This document shows, one piece after another, positions 53,084 to 61,737 of a stretch of DNA of 64,000 nt. Location: positions 186,001-250,000 of the forward strand of contig NZ_BRPL01000002.1 in assembly GCF_027923585.1 (NCBI RefSeq), written 5' to 3'. Origin of the DNA: Philodulcilactobacillus myokonensis. Lineage in GTDB: Bacteria > Bacillota > Bacilli > Lactobacillales > Lactobacillaceae. The first letter of the stretch is position 1; the number at the start of each line of letters is the position of its first letter. The notes under the pieces were generated by a model that was not told the DNA's origin, ran no database searches, and worked only from the letters and a program-made list of their open reading frames with translations. The position numbers and the translations under genes are program-made.

Positions 53084-53434
53084 ATGCAATATGAAGATGA
53101 TGATTGGCTTATTAGGCAATTGAAACAAAGTGCGAAGGGAATTGCTGAAATTTTTTCAGGTAAAAATGATGGTGATAGCAAAATTATTTTTCATCAAGAA
53201 AATAAAATGAAATTGCCACATCAACGGGAAATTAATGATTTAATTAAAAAGCATCAATATTCTAAGGCAGCAAATCGATTATTAGATTTAAAATATGCGA
53301 TGAGTGAGAATGACTTTCAAAAATTAGGCATTTGGTTCTATTCGAAATTAAACCACAAGGATTTTAATGTGAAAGATTATTCAAGATCGTCTTTGTTAGC
53401 GGGACTAGAACAAATTAAAAGAGCAAAACTATGA
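53084..53434 (+). CDS. DUF6483-like small cytosolic protein
   Basis: 116 residues, GAAGG before the ATG. Starts with DDDWLIRQLKQSAKGIAEIFSGK, the pattern of the DUF6483 family as I know it; the rest is helical, possibly a TPR-like pair (YSKAANRLLDL). It sits between two DUF3278 genes. Function unknown. Confidence 0.7.
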   Translation: MQYEDDDWLIRQLKQSAKGIAEIFSGKNDGDSKIIFHQENKMKLPHQREINDLIKKHQYSKAANRLLDLKYAMSENDFQKLGIWFYSKLNHKDFNVKDYSRSSLLAGLEQIKRAKL

Positions 53435-53457
53435 CTATATAAATGAGGTGATTTTTC

Positions 53458-53985
53458 GTGCATAAATCCCTATATAATTGGTTAATCAAGTTGATCTTCG
53501 GTGTTCACCAATTGGATGAGTACCGAAAGCGAAAAATTGAACATCTTGGAACTTACTTGTTTATGATTGATTTCATTTTGCTCATTGTTATGTTTTTAAG
53601 CATTATGCTTCTTTCAATTTTAAACATCAATCAGAACCAGATCCTATTTCCATGCTATTTAATTTTAGGTGTAGTTCTTTTAATTAATTGGCTAGTAATT
53701 GATTTTTACGTCCAAAAGTTTAAGTTATCATTGGTAGAAATTGATCAGAAAAATATTGATGAAATTAGAAATAAACTGATCAAAAGAAGTATTTATTATT
53801 TTGTTTTTGGCTTTACAGTAATGGGATTTGTTTCTAGTCATAAGATTGATGGTTCATTATTTAATGGAATCAAACATTCGTTTACTAATGTGAATGTAAT
53901 TGCATCTAATTTACTTTTGGCATTTTTCTATTCATTAATGTATTTCGGTCGATTATGGAAAAATGTACGAAAATTTAAGAATTGA
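53458..53985 (+). CDS. DUF3278 membrane protein, copy 2
   Basis: 175 residues, GTG start after GAGGTG. Hallmark FGVHQLDEYRKRKIEHLG, two pairs of membrane helices and a loop with EIDQKNIDEIRNK. Clearly homologous to the proteins at 52525 and 53998. Twelve nucleotides separate it from copy 3. Confidence 0.8.
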   Translation: MHKSLYNWLIKLIFGVHQLDEYRKRKIEHLGTYLFMIDFILLIVMFLSIMLLSILNINQNQILFPCYLILGVVLLINWLVIDFYVQKFKLSLVEIDQKNIDEIRNKLIKRSIYYFVFGFTVMGFVSSHKIDGSLFNGIKHSFTNVNVIASNLLLAFFYSLMYFGRLWKNVRKFKN

Positions 53986-53997
53986 GAGGGATTTAAT

Positions 53998-54537
53998 ATT
54001 AATAACAAAAAATTATCTTTATACGATCTTTTAACTAAAAGAATTTATGGCATTAAGCAGTTAGACGAATACAAAAGGAGTAAAGCTGAACATGCTAGTA
54101 ATCTGTTTTTAATTTTCTTTTGGTTCATTTTCCCAGAAGAATTATTGATTGCGTTTATATGTGGGCTGATTTGGCCAACAGTCACACTGTATGTTTTTAT
54201 CAGCGTTAATTTTATATTGTTTTACATCTGGAATCTCTATGTGATCCATTACTTGCATAAATATAAGCTGGATGAAAACGATATTGATGTAAAGGACAGT
54301 AAGAAAATTAAGAGGAGGGTCGTGAGAAAAAGTATTTTAGCCGGCGTTTGGTTCTTTATTATTGAATTTGTTGTTTTAAATTTTGTCAATTCATTAATGG
54401 ACCATATTAGTTTTGTGAATGAAGTTAAACAAAACTTTAACTGGTTTAGTTTAATTTCTTTGATAGTTATTTCAGCTCTGCTTTCAATTACATTTATGTT
54501 AATTTCATTTTCAAAAACCAAGAAATTTAAATCATAG
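53998..54537 (+). CDS. DUF3278 membrane protein, copy 3, probable AUU start
   Basis: 179 residues when read from ATT at 53998, 7 nt after GAGAGGG. The hallmark YGIKQLDEYKRSKAEHA lies between this ATT and the first ATG (54145), so a 54145 start would delete the conserved part. Between the stop of copy 2 and the ATT there is no ATG, GTG or TTG in frame. The codon context ATTAATAACAAAAAA is close to that of prsA (ATTAATAAAAAA). Two pairs of membrane helices, Lys-rich tail. Confidence 0.75.
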   Translation: MNNKKLSLYDLLTKRIYGIKQLDEYKRSKAEHASNLFLIFFWFIFPEELLIAFICGLIWPTVTLYVFISVNFILFYIWNLYVIHYLHKYKLDENDIDVKDSKKIKRRVVRKSILAGVWFFIIEFVVLNFVNSLMDHISFVNEVKQNFNWFSLISLIVISALLSITFMLISFSKTKKFKS

Positions 54538-54619
54538 CGTAATTTGCACAATGAGTTAAAGTTTGTTACTCTAATTTCTATCATCACTTTTTAATATACA
54601 TATGAAAGAAGGATTTTTA

Positions 54620-55120
54620 ATGCAAAGACCAAATCATGGTTATGTTGGATTTTTGAAAGCTTATGGGATGTACTGGAAGAACTACTTTAATTTTAGTGGT
54701 AATAGCAGTCGTTCTGAATACTGGTGGACATTTTTGTGGAATACAATTATTGGAATTGTAATCTCAATTCCAATGCTAATTTCGTTAATTTCTATGTTTG
54801 CACAGTTTGAACATAATAATTATTCTTTGAGTGGTGTTTCAATTTTTAGTTTGATTATGATCCTTATTTACTTTATTTGGGGTCTTGCTAATTTAATTCC
54901 GCAAATTTCATTGACAGTCAGACGTTATCATGATGTTAATTTTTCTGGTTGGTGGTATATTTTGACACCATTATTAGCTAGTCGTTTAGCTATTATTAGT
55001 ACTCATAATTGGACTGCAGTTGTAATTAGGACAATTGGATTTATCCTGCTAGCATTCTTTTTCTACCTGTTAATTAAGAATCCGGTTCGAACCAATAATA
55101 AATACATTAAAAATAATTAA
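54620..55120 (+). CDS. DUF805 membrane protein
   Basis: 166 residues from the ATG at 54620 after GAAGGA; an ATG at 54602 is in frame but sits before that site. DUF805 motifs FSGNSSRSEYWW and LTVRRYHDVNFSGWW; four membrane helices. Second DUF805 gene of the region (the other at 51801). Confidence 0.85.
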   Translation: MQRPNHGYVGFLKAYGMYWKNYFNFSGNSSRSEYWWTFLWNTIIGIVISIPMLISLISMFAQFEHNNYSLSGVSIFSLIMILIYFIWGLANLIPQISLTVRRYHDVNFSGWWYILTPLLASRLAIISTHNWTAVVIRTIGFILLAFFFYLLIKNPVRTNNKYIKNN

Positions 55121-55162
55121 ACGAGCGATTAGCTGTCTTTTTCTAATGATGGAGTGATTTAA

Positions 55163-55642
55163 ATGAATATTAAATTTGTCGTTGTTGGAAAATTGAAGGA
55201 AAAGTATTTTAAAGCGGGCATTGCTGAATATGCCAAACGAATGTCTCGGTTCTGTAAGTTTAAAATTGAAGAAGTTAAGGATGAACCCACTCCGGAAGGT
55301 GCTAGTCAAGCTCAAATGGATAAAATTATGGACATTGAGGGGACGAGAATCCTTGATCACATTAAGAATAACGAATATGTGTATGCACTGGCAATCTGGG
55401 GTAAAGAATTAACTTCTGAAAAATTTGCCAAGGAAATTAAGGATTTAATGACTTATGGTCATTCGAAGATTACCTTTGTGATTGGCGGTTCATTAGGTTT
55501 AGCTCCTAAAGTTTTGAAACGGGCTGATGAACAGATTTCGTTTGGTCGGTTTACAATGCCACACCAGTTAATGCGTTTAGTTTTGAGCGAACAGGTCTAC
55601 CGGGCATTTATGATTAATGAGGGTAGCCCATATCATAAATAG
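55163..55642 (+). CDS. rlmH: 23S rRNA (pseudouridine1915-N3)-methyltransferase RlmH
   Basis: 159 residues, GGAGTG before the ATG. SPOUT-fold enzyme that methylates pseudouridine 1915 in helix 69 of 23S r[23 protein letters not shown] start, SAM-binding knot with [13 protein letters not shown], then the C-terminal [18 protein letters not shown]. It usually follows htrA directly; here about 10 kb of other genes lie between. Confidence 0.97.
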   Translation: MNIKFVVVGKLKEKYFKAGIAEYAKRMSRFCKFKIEEVKDEPTPEGASQAQMDKIMDIEGTRILDHIKNNEYVYALAIWGKELTSEKFAKEIKDLMTYGHSKITFVIGGSLGLAPKVLKRADEQISFGRFTMPHQLMRLVLSEQVYRAFMINEGSPYHK

Positions 55643-55650
55643 AATGCACA

Positions 55651-55690
55651 TAAAAAGCAGTAATCTTATCACAGACTACTGCTTCTATTT
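55651..55690. terminator. Bidirectional terminator between rlmH and glucosidase
   Basis: Stem AAAAGCAGTA / TACTGCTTCT with a long loop; on the minus strand followed by TTTTTATG. Confidence 0.65.
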
Positions 55691-55710
55691 GTATATTCAT
55701 ATTTAATATT

Positions 55711-57414
55711 CTATTCCACAACCACTGCCTGGAATGGCATTAGTTGACTTAAATCTTCATTCTTCGGATTAGAATTTAATTCGATTTTACCTTTAATTGG
55801 CTGATCCAATTTAATCGTGTGGTTTGAAAAGTTGACGATGACTTTAATGGTTTTACCGTCTAATGTTCTTGTGTAGGCAATGATATCCTTTGATAAGCCT
55901 TTGATTTGTTCGATCGAGCCATCAATGAATAACTTTCTTACGCGGTCGTTTTGTCTGTATCTTACTAAACGACGGTAGAAGTTCAAAACGGAATTCGGAT
56001 CTTTTTCTTCATCCTTAACGTTGATGCCTTCTCGATCATTACCCATTTCTAACCATGGTTTGTGATCTGAGAAACCACCGTATTTAGAACCATCCCATTG
56101 CATTGGAACTCTACCGTTATCTCTTGAACGTTCATTTACAAATTGAAGTGCTTGTTCCTTTGTATAACCATTCTTGATTGCCATGTGATAGTTATTGATG
56201 GAAGAAAGATCATTAAATTCACTGATACTATGGCGTTTGAAGTTCTTCATCCCAAGTTCCTGACCTTCAAAAATTAATGGAACGCCAGGTAACAAGAAGT
56301 AAACGGCAGCTAATGCTTTAGCAGATTCAGGAGTGCGGTCCTTTGGATTCTGAATAAATTTAGAAACGGCCCTCGGTTGATCATGATTTTCAATGATGTT
56401 CGTGAAGTAAGCGTGAGCCTTTTGAACGGCATGCTGACTATCAAAAATAGTTTTTGCCCAGTCGGCAGTACTCCATTTATTTTTAATGTACCAGCGGTTA
56501 ACGTCTGGTATATCAGGATTCATAATGTCAAAATTAAAGATCATTGAGAAGTAACCATCCGGTCCGATGTATCTTGGCATGTCTTTAGCTGGGACTCCGT
56601 ATGCTTCACCGATGGTTAAAGCATTGTATTTAGCAAATGTTGATTGCTTCAATTCGGATAGGAATTTTTCAATTCCTGGGCGGTTCAAATCTTTCTTTTC
56701 ACCGTTGACTAAACCATCAACATCATCAGCAGGGAGGCTTGCAAAGTCCTGATCCTTTTTAAGCTGCATGATGGCATCTAAACGAAAACCGGCAATCCCT
56801 TTATCCAACCACCAGTTGATGATCTTATAGATGGCTTGACGGAGTTCAGGATTTTCCCAGTTTAAATCGGGTTGCTTTGGTGCAAAATTATGGAAGTAGT
56901 AAGTTCCTGGTTCATTGGGAACTTTAGACCATGTCGAACCACCAAATGCGGAACGCCAATTGTTAGGAGCTTTACCATTATCGGTATGTTTAAAAATGTA
57001 ATAGTTACGGTACTTAGATTTTGGATCTTTCAAAGCTTCTTGGAACCATGGACACTGGTCAGAAGTATGGTTAACGACTAAATCCATGAGAATCTTCATG
57101 CCATGCTGCTTGGCTTTAACGATTAAATTATCAAGATCCTTCATTGTCCCAAAGATGGGGTCAATCTTTTGATAATCCGCAATATCGTATCCCATATCAA
57201 ACATGGGTGACTTGTAGACGGGTGAAAGCCAGATGGTAGTGATACCGAGGCTTTGTAAGTAATCTAGACGGGATGTAATTCCGTTGATATCACCAATGCC
57301 ATCACCATTTGAATCTTGAAATGATCTTGGATAAACTTGGTAAATGACTTCATTTTTCCACCAGCGCTTATTGGTGTGATGAAGTGGTTTTAAAATGTTT
57401 TCATTGCTCATCAT
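55711..57414 (-). CDS. GH13 alpha-glucosidase (oligo-1,6-/dextran glucosidase type)
   Basis: 567 residues, AGGAGG before the ATG. Cytosolic exo-acting glucosidase that releases glucose from isomalto-oligosaccharides or related disaccharides. Catalytic Asp213 (GFRLDAI), Glu270 (LTIGEAYG) and Asp345 (ENHDQPR); the N-terminus KNEVIYQVYPRSFQDSNGDGIGD is typical of subfamily 31. Exact linkage preference cannot be read. A consensus cre site 49 nt upstream implies CcpA catabolite repression. Confidence 0.92.
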   Translation of the reverse strand: MMSNENILKPLHHTNKRWWKNEVIYQVYPRSFQDSNGDGIGDINGITSRLDYLQSLGITTIWLSPVYKSPMFDMGYDIADYQKIDPIFGTMKDLDNLIVKAKQHGMKILMDLVVNHTSDQCPWFQEALKDPKSKYRNYYIFKHTDNGKAPNNWRSAFGGSTWSKVPNEPGTYYFHNFAPKQPDLNWENPELRQAIYKIINWWLDKGIAGFRLDAIMQLKKDQDFASLPADDVDGLVNGEKKDLNRPGIEKFLSELKQSTFAKYNALTIGEAYGVPAKDMPRYIGPDGYFSMIFNFDIMNPDIPDVNRWYIKNKWSTADWAKTIFDSQHAVQKAHAYFTNIIENHDQPRAVSKFIQNPKDRTPESAKALAAVYFLLPGVPLIFEGQELGMKNFKRHSISEFNDLSSINNYHMAIKNGYTKEQALQFVNERSRDNGRVPMQWDGSKYGGFSDHKPWLEMGNDREGINVKDEEKDPNSVLNFYRRLVRYRQNDRVRKLFIDGSIEQIKGLSKDIIAYTRTLDGKTIKVIVNFSNHTIKLDQPIKGKIELNSNPKNEDLSQLMPFQAVVVE

Positions 57415-57462
57415 GATTCCTCCTTTGATATTGATTGCTGATTGATTAATTTTTAATTTAAA

Positions 57463-57476
57463 TGTAATCGCTTACA
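57463..57476. promoter_or_regulatory. CcpA cre site
   Basis: TGTAATCGCTTACA matches the consensus TGWAANCGNTNWCA at every position; upstream of the glucosidase. Confidence 0.85.
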
Positions 57477-57510
57477 ATAGTAATTATAACATTGGCATAA
57501 TCGTTTGAAA

Positions 57511-57558
57511 ATAAAAAAGCAACTCAACGGATGATGAATATCACCAGTTAAGTTGCTT
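57511..57558 (-). terminator. Terminator of the small gene at 57579
   Basis: Stem AAGCAACTcAAC / GTTaAGTTGCTT; ends in T-run on the minus strand. Confidence 0.75.
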
Positions 57559-57578
57559 GATTTATTGTTATAGATGCT

Positions 57579-57740
57579 TTAATCGTCGCAATCAGTTTGC
57601 TTCGGCATGATGTCAAACTCGTTTTGAAATTCATCATAGGATTTAACACCGTAATTTTCTGCAATTTTCTGGCCTAATTTTTGGTAGGCCAATTTTTGTG
57701 CGTCATTTTGTTGATTCTTTGTTTCATCGTTTTTAGCCAT
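57579..57740 (-). CDS. Small acidic cytosolic protein
   Basis: 53 residues from the ATG at 57740, which follows AGGAGG at good spacing; ten in-frame codons further upstream (to an ATG at 57770) precede that site. Asn/Gln/Asp-rich start, a probable helix (AQKLAYQKLGQKIAENYG), acidic tail ending in CDD. Own terminator. No known family. Confidence 0.65.
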   Translation of the reverse strand: MAKNDETKNQQNDAQKLAYQKLGQKIAENYGVKSYDEFQNEFDIMPKQTDCDD

Positions 57741-57815
57741 ATTTAAAACCTCCTTTAATTTCCTGGGCATTATTATACAACAAAATGATTTTAATGTGTG
57801 ATTAGATAATTTTAA

Positions 57816-57879
57816 TTTAATATTGCAATAAAAAAAGACGGTGGATCATATCCATCGTCTTTTAGGGAGATACCATTTT
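57816..57879 (+). repeat. Left 64-nt direct repeat flanking the STAND cassette
   Basis: Matches 61671-61734 at 63 of 64 positions (only 57825 g versus 61680 t differs). It contains the terminator hairpin AAAAGACGGTGGAT / ATCCATCGTCTTTT followed by AGGGAGATACCATTTT. Here no minus-strand gene ends nearby, so this is probably the added copy. Confidence 0.92.
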
Positions 57880-58047
57880 TAGTAAATGATTTTTTATAAA
57901 AATGATAATTAAAATTAGGAGGTATTTTAATTTTACTGGAAGATTGGTAAACTAACTATACAATTTAATTTATTATAATTCGTTAAAATAATAATGTATT
58001 TAAATACTATAATAAATAATATCATATTTATAAAAAGGAGAAATGTA
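57880..58047. other. AT-rich leader between the left repeat and the STAND gene
   Basis: 168 nt, very AT-rich. It contains TTAGGAGG (about 57916) followed by ATT-TTA-CTG-GAA-GAT-TGG and a stop: a well-formed ribosome site with only a six-codon frame, perhaps the remnant of a gene disrupted on insertion or a leader peptide. AAGGAG just before 58048 serves the nuclease frame. Confidence 0.35.
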
Positions 58048-58611
58048 ATGGACCGATTTAATCAAATTGAAGAAGGAATACGTATAATGGAAGGAGGACG
58101 CTTTCAAAAACTTTGTGATAGATATTTGCACCAGAAATATGGTTGGGAATTAAATACACCAGGATCGATGGATGGATCCAATAAAACTACTGCTGGTACA
58201 CCAGATTCTTATTTACATGATATATCCGATTCTTACATTTTAATGATGTATGGAACGCGTCAAGATTCTGAGAAAAAATTAATGTCGGATATTGATGATG
58301 CAAAAACAAAGGCTAAATTACCTAAAAATAAAATAAAAGGAATAGTTTGTTGTTATGCTGGATCAAATATTTCAGCAGAAGAGAATAATAAACTTGTTGA
58401 ATACGCTAAACCATATAGATTAAAATTAATTAGTTCAACGACAATAGCAAATGATTTATTAGATGAATATCATTCTTTAGCTTTAGATTTTTTTGATTTA
58501 CCTAAATGGACTGATCAAATAAATTCATTTGATAAATTTATTAATAAACATGACAAAAGTAAACTAATGCTCCATTATCAACATCCTATATTGATCAAAA
58601 TGATAGATTAA
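58048..58611 (+). CDS. Nuclease-like N-terminal part of a STAND-ATPase protein, truncated by frameshift
   Basis: 187 residues; AAAGGAG 7 nt before the ATG. Resembles the restriction-endonuclease-like domains placed in front of STAND ATPases: an N-terminal helix GGRFQKLCDRYLHQKYGWE, GTPDSY with the metal-binding type Asp, YILMMYGTRQ, then a KGIVCC strand. Relatives usually have Glu in the ExTxQ strand; Met here suggests weakened or lost nuclease activity. The last 16 residues or so (after HDKSK) are frame-shifted nonsense: the true continuation is in the next frame, from 58563. Probably the first domain of a 1207-residue protein. Confidence 0.7.
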   Translation: MDRFNQIEEGIRIMEGGRFQKLCDRYLHQKYGWELNTPGSMDGSNKTTAGTPDSYLHDISDSYILMMYGTRQDSEKKLMSDIDDAKTKAKLPKNKIKGIVCCYAGSNISAEENNKLVEYAKPYRLKLISSTTIANDLLDEYHSLALDFFDLPKWTDQINSFDKFINKHDKSKLMLHYQHPILIKMID

Positions 58612-61600
58612 ATGAAATTAAAAATTATATTCAAAACAATAAAATTATTGTTATTGAAGGAAATCCAGGTGTTGGAAAAACTAAACTTGCAATTGAAGCA
58701 TTAAGAATTTTTGATAAAAATCATAAAGATAATCAATGTTTATTTGTTAAAAATAATCAACAGCCTCTTTATAGTGATTTAAAAAATTTTTTATCAAAAA
58801 ATAGAATGAATTATGTTTTAATTGATGATGCAAATGAATTTAAAATTGACTATTTATATAGCGCTATTTCTTTATTAGATGAATATGATAATCTTCATTT
58901 TATTGTTACGATAAGAAATTATGCAGTGGACAATTTTAGACATAATATAAAAGACTATGAGTATAAATTATTTAATTTGGAAGCTGCTAAAAGAAAAACC
59001 GTTGAATCTATAATTAATGAAGATGATTTTATTTCTAAAAATCCTCTAATTAAAGATAAAATTCTTAATCTTTCTCACTCTAACCCTAGACAGGCTATCA
59101 TTGCAGTTAAATTAGTAAAACTAAAAGGTGAAAATATTTTAAATAATTCTAATGGAATTATGATTAATTATTATAGTCAAATAATTAAAGATGCTAATAT
59201 TTCCGATTCTTATTTAAAAACATTATTCATTATTGCTGTATTCAACAAAATAAAGTATCGCGATGAATCTAAAATAGATGGATTGATTAAAATGATGGGA
59301 TTAAATCATAATCAATTTGTTAAAAATATAATTCAGCTGAGTGATAAAGAGATTTGTAATATTTATCAAAAAGAGGTTGCAAGTATATCTGATCAATCTT
59401 TAAAAGATTATGTCTTGTATTTATTCTTGTTTGGTTCAAAAAAATTTACATTGAATGATTTATTATCAATTTTATTTAATTGTGGATTTAGTTATTTGCT
59501 TAATGCTTTAGAACATGCTAAATCTGTTAAGTTTAGTAATGATGAACGTTATTTATTAAAAAATGCTGTTTACAATTTTTATAGACACTCTGGTGAAAAA
59601 TTAAGTAAACAACAAAAAATTGAATTTTTGAAAGAATTTGGTAATTTTTTAGAGTCAGATGTTCTTAGATTGGGCATTTATTTAGCTGATAATGTTGAAA
59701 TTAAGAATCGTAATATTAATTTTAATTTAAATCAATTAAATCAAAAATATAATAATACTCAATGTGATAATTTTTTATCTCTTTTGAAAATTTTATTGAA
59801 AAATGATTTTAAAAAATATTATGGAAGTGTTATTGAACTAAGCATTACTTATCTTCAAAGGGATAATTCAACTATTAATATATTTGAAAATTTCTTTGTC
59901 GATATGTTTGGAATTGATCCTATTTTAAAAGATCAGCTATTTCATTTAAGATTAGGTCTTCCAATTTTTCATAATTGGATTATTAAATCTATTCCAATTA
60001 TTAACGAATGCTTATTATTTACTATGAGGGGGATTCTTAAACCTAGAGGCAGTAAAACAGTATATATTAATGATACTTATGGAATTGTGAACTATCATTT
60101 AAATGATAGTTTATTTGATGAAAAAATCTTAAAACAAATTTTTGATATATTAAAAGTAATTGCTAATCAAAATAAGTTTCCTAAAAATTCTCTTTTAAAA
60201 TTTATTCCTAATAATCTTATATATGATAAACATAATTTTAAAATCACAAAAACCTCATTAAGGCATATTCTAAAAATAGCAAGTGATTCTGAATCGATGG
60301 ATATAAATAAATATGATATTGATTTTATAAAATTAGAAATAGTTCATATAGATTATTTAGCTGGTAAAATATCATTAAATGATGTAATTAAGTCATTTAA
60401 TCCTTTTCAAAAATGTTTTTGGATTATGAACAATTATTGTGATAAAAATCAATATGGAGTTTTCAATGAAAATTTGCTATTGAATGATTATACGAATAAT
60501 GTAATCAATAAATTAAATGATTTTGCATTTGATTTATCATTATGTTTAAATAGTAATTTATCTAATTCATCTTCCATTAGATATAATTTTGCAAATATAG
60601 TTAAATTGATTTCTTCAAAAGAAAAACATGATTTGTTAAAAGAGCTTCTTAAAATCGGTTTAAAGAATGTAAACTATCTTACATCTTGTGTAATTGTAGA
60701 GGAATATGGAATTGTTAATTTTCTTAATGATTTTAAAGATCAATATAAAAATTCAATAATGCTGATGTATTTTGTCTATTCTACTAAATCGGATCCAACA
60801 ATTAATGATGTTGATATTTTATTTGATTTAATGAGTAGGTTGGATGAACATGATTGGTTAAATGTTTCTTATGAAAATATGAATAGTGGTTATCAAAAAA
60901 ATACTAAAATTATTGATTTGTTTGTAGATAAAACTATCGAATATAGTTCTTATGATAATTTTCAATTTAATTCTAAAGAAAGTGCAGATAATATTTTTAA
61001 TAACGTATCTTCAAAGAATAAACTTATTAAATGTTACTTAAGGGGATTTTATTTTACAATTGTTAATTCAATAGATATAGACTTTAAAAACAATTTATTC
61101 TTGTTAATTAAAGATGATTCTGATTTTCAAAGGTCAATATTAAATTTATTATTTAATAAAAATAATCAAATTTATTGGAATAATACACCAGAAATTTACT
61201 TAAAAATGTCTTTATTGTGGGAATCTTCATTCTTTCGGAATCTTATTAAAGAAAAAATATATAGTAAACAATTTAATCCTTTAAATTCAGCATGGAATTT
61301 TATTTTACATCCTAAAAATTATTCATCTGATAACTGGTTATTATCTAATTTAAAAATAACTAGTGAAATTAATGAAGCTCAAAATATAATGCAATTAATT
61401 AATCTTTATTTTAGTTATGATAAAGCAATTCCTTTTTTTAAAGTGATTGCTAGTAAACATTTTTCGCTAAATAAATTTAAATTATACAAAATTGAAAATT
61501 CATGGTTTGGTTCTGAAATACCAAGTATTAAAGAAAATATATCGTTTATTAAGAAAATAACTCCATTTTTTAGTAGTGCAGAAGATATATTATATTTAAA

Positions 61601-61670
61601 TACAAACGAGGAAATTTTACAAAATCGTATACGTCAAGTAACTATAGATGATTATGTTTATGATATTTAG
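58563..61670 (+). pseudogene. STAND P-loop ATPase with helical C-terminus, separated from its start by frameshift
   Basis: Open frame of 1035 codons with no ATG, GTG or TTG before 58806. Before that ATG it encodes Walker A GNPGVGKTK (58659-58685), so 58806 cannot be the natural start. Walker B is VLIDDAN, followed by a sensor-like IVTIRNY and a winged-helix-like region (SNPRQAIIAVKL); after that come about 800 helical, Asn/Ile/Lys-rich residues that may form sensor repeats. Restoring one A near 58562 fuses it to the nuclease-like domain. Novel STAND proteins of this plan often defend against phage; function here is inference. Very AT-rich; ends 1 nt before the right repeat. Confidence 0.7.
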
Positions 61671-61734
61671 TTTAATATTTCAATAAAAAAAGACGGTGGA
61701 TCATATCCATCGTCTTTTAGGGAGATACCATTTT
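61671..61734 (+). repeat. Right 64-nt direct repeat flanking the STAND cassette
   Basis: Begins immediately after the stop codon of the STAND gene and ends just before the stop of the minus-strand ykoE gene. Its hairpin with T-run on the minus strand (61685-61718) is the natural terminator of ykoE, so this is probably the original copy. Confidence 0.92.
61685..61718 (-). terminator. Terminator of ykoE, within right repeat
   Basis: Stem AAAAGACGGTGGAT / ATCCATCGTCTTTT (one G-T wobble), 3-nt loop, seven T on the minus strand. Confidence 0.85.
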
Positions 61735-61737
61735 AAA

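Noticed and set aside
57816-57879. Reading the repeat pair as CRISPR or as an IS element
   Set aside because: Only two copies 3.9 kb apart; no spacers, Cas genes, transposase or terminal inverted repeats. The sequence is explained as a terminator copy.
58540-58620. Programmed -1 frameshift in the STAND gene
   Set aside because: No X-XXY-YYZ slippery site is present and slipping at AAA would pair with TAA; a mutation or base-calling error is simpler.
58806-58806. ATG 58806 as natural start of the STAND ATPase
   Set aside because: It would remove the Walker A motif and has no ribosome site.
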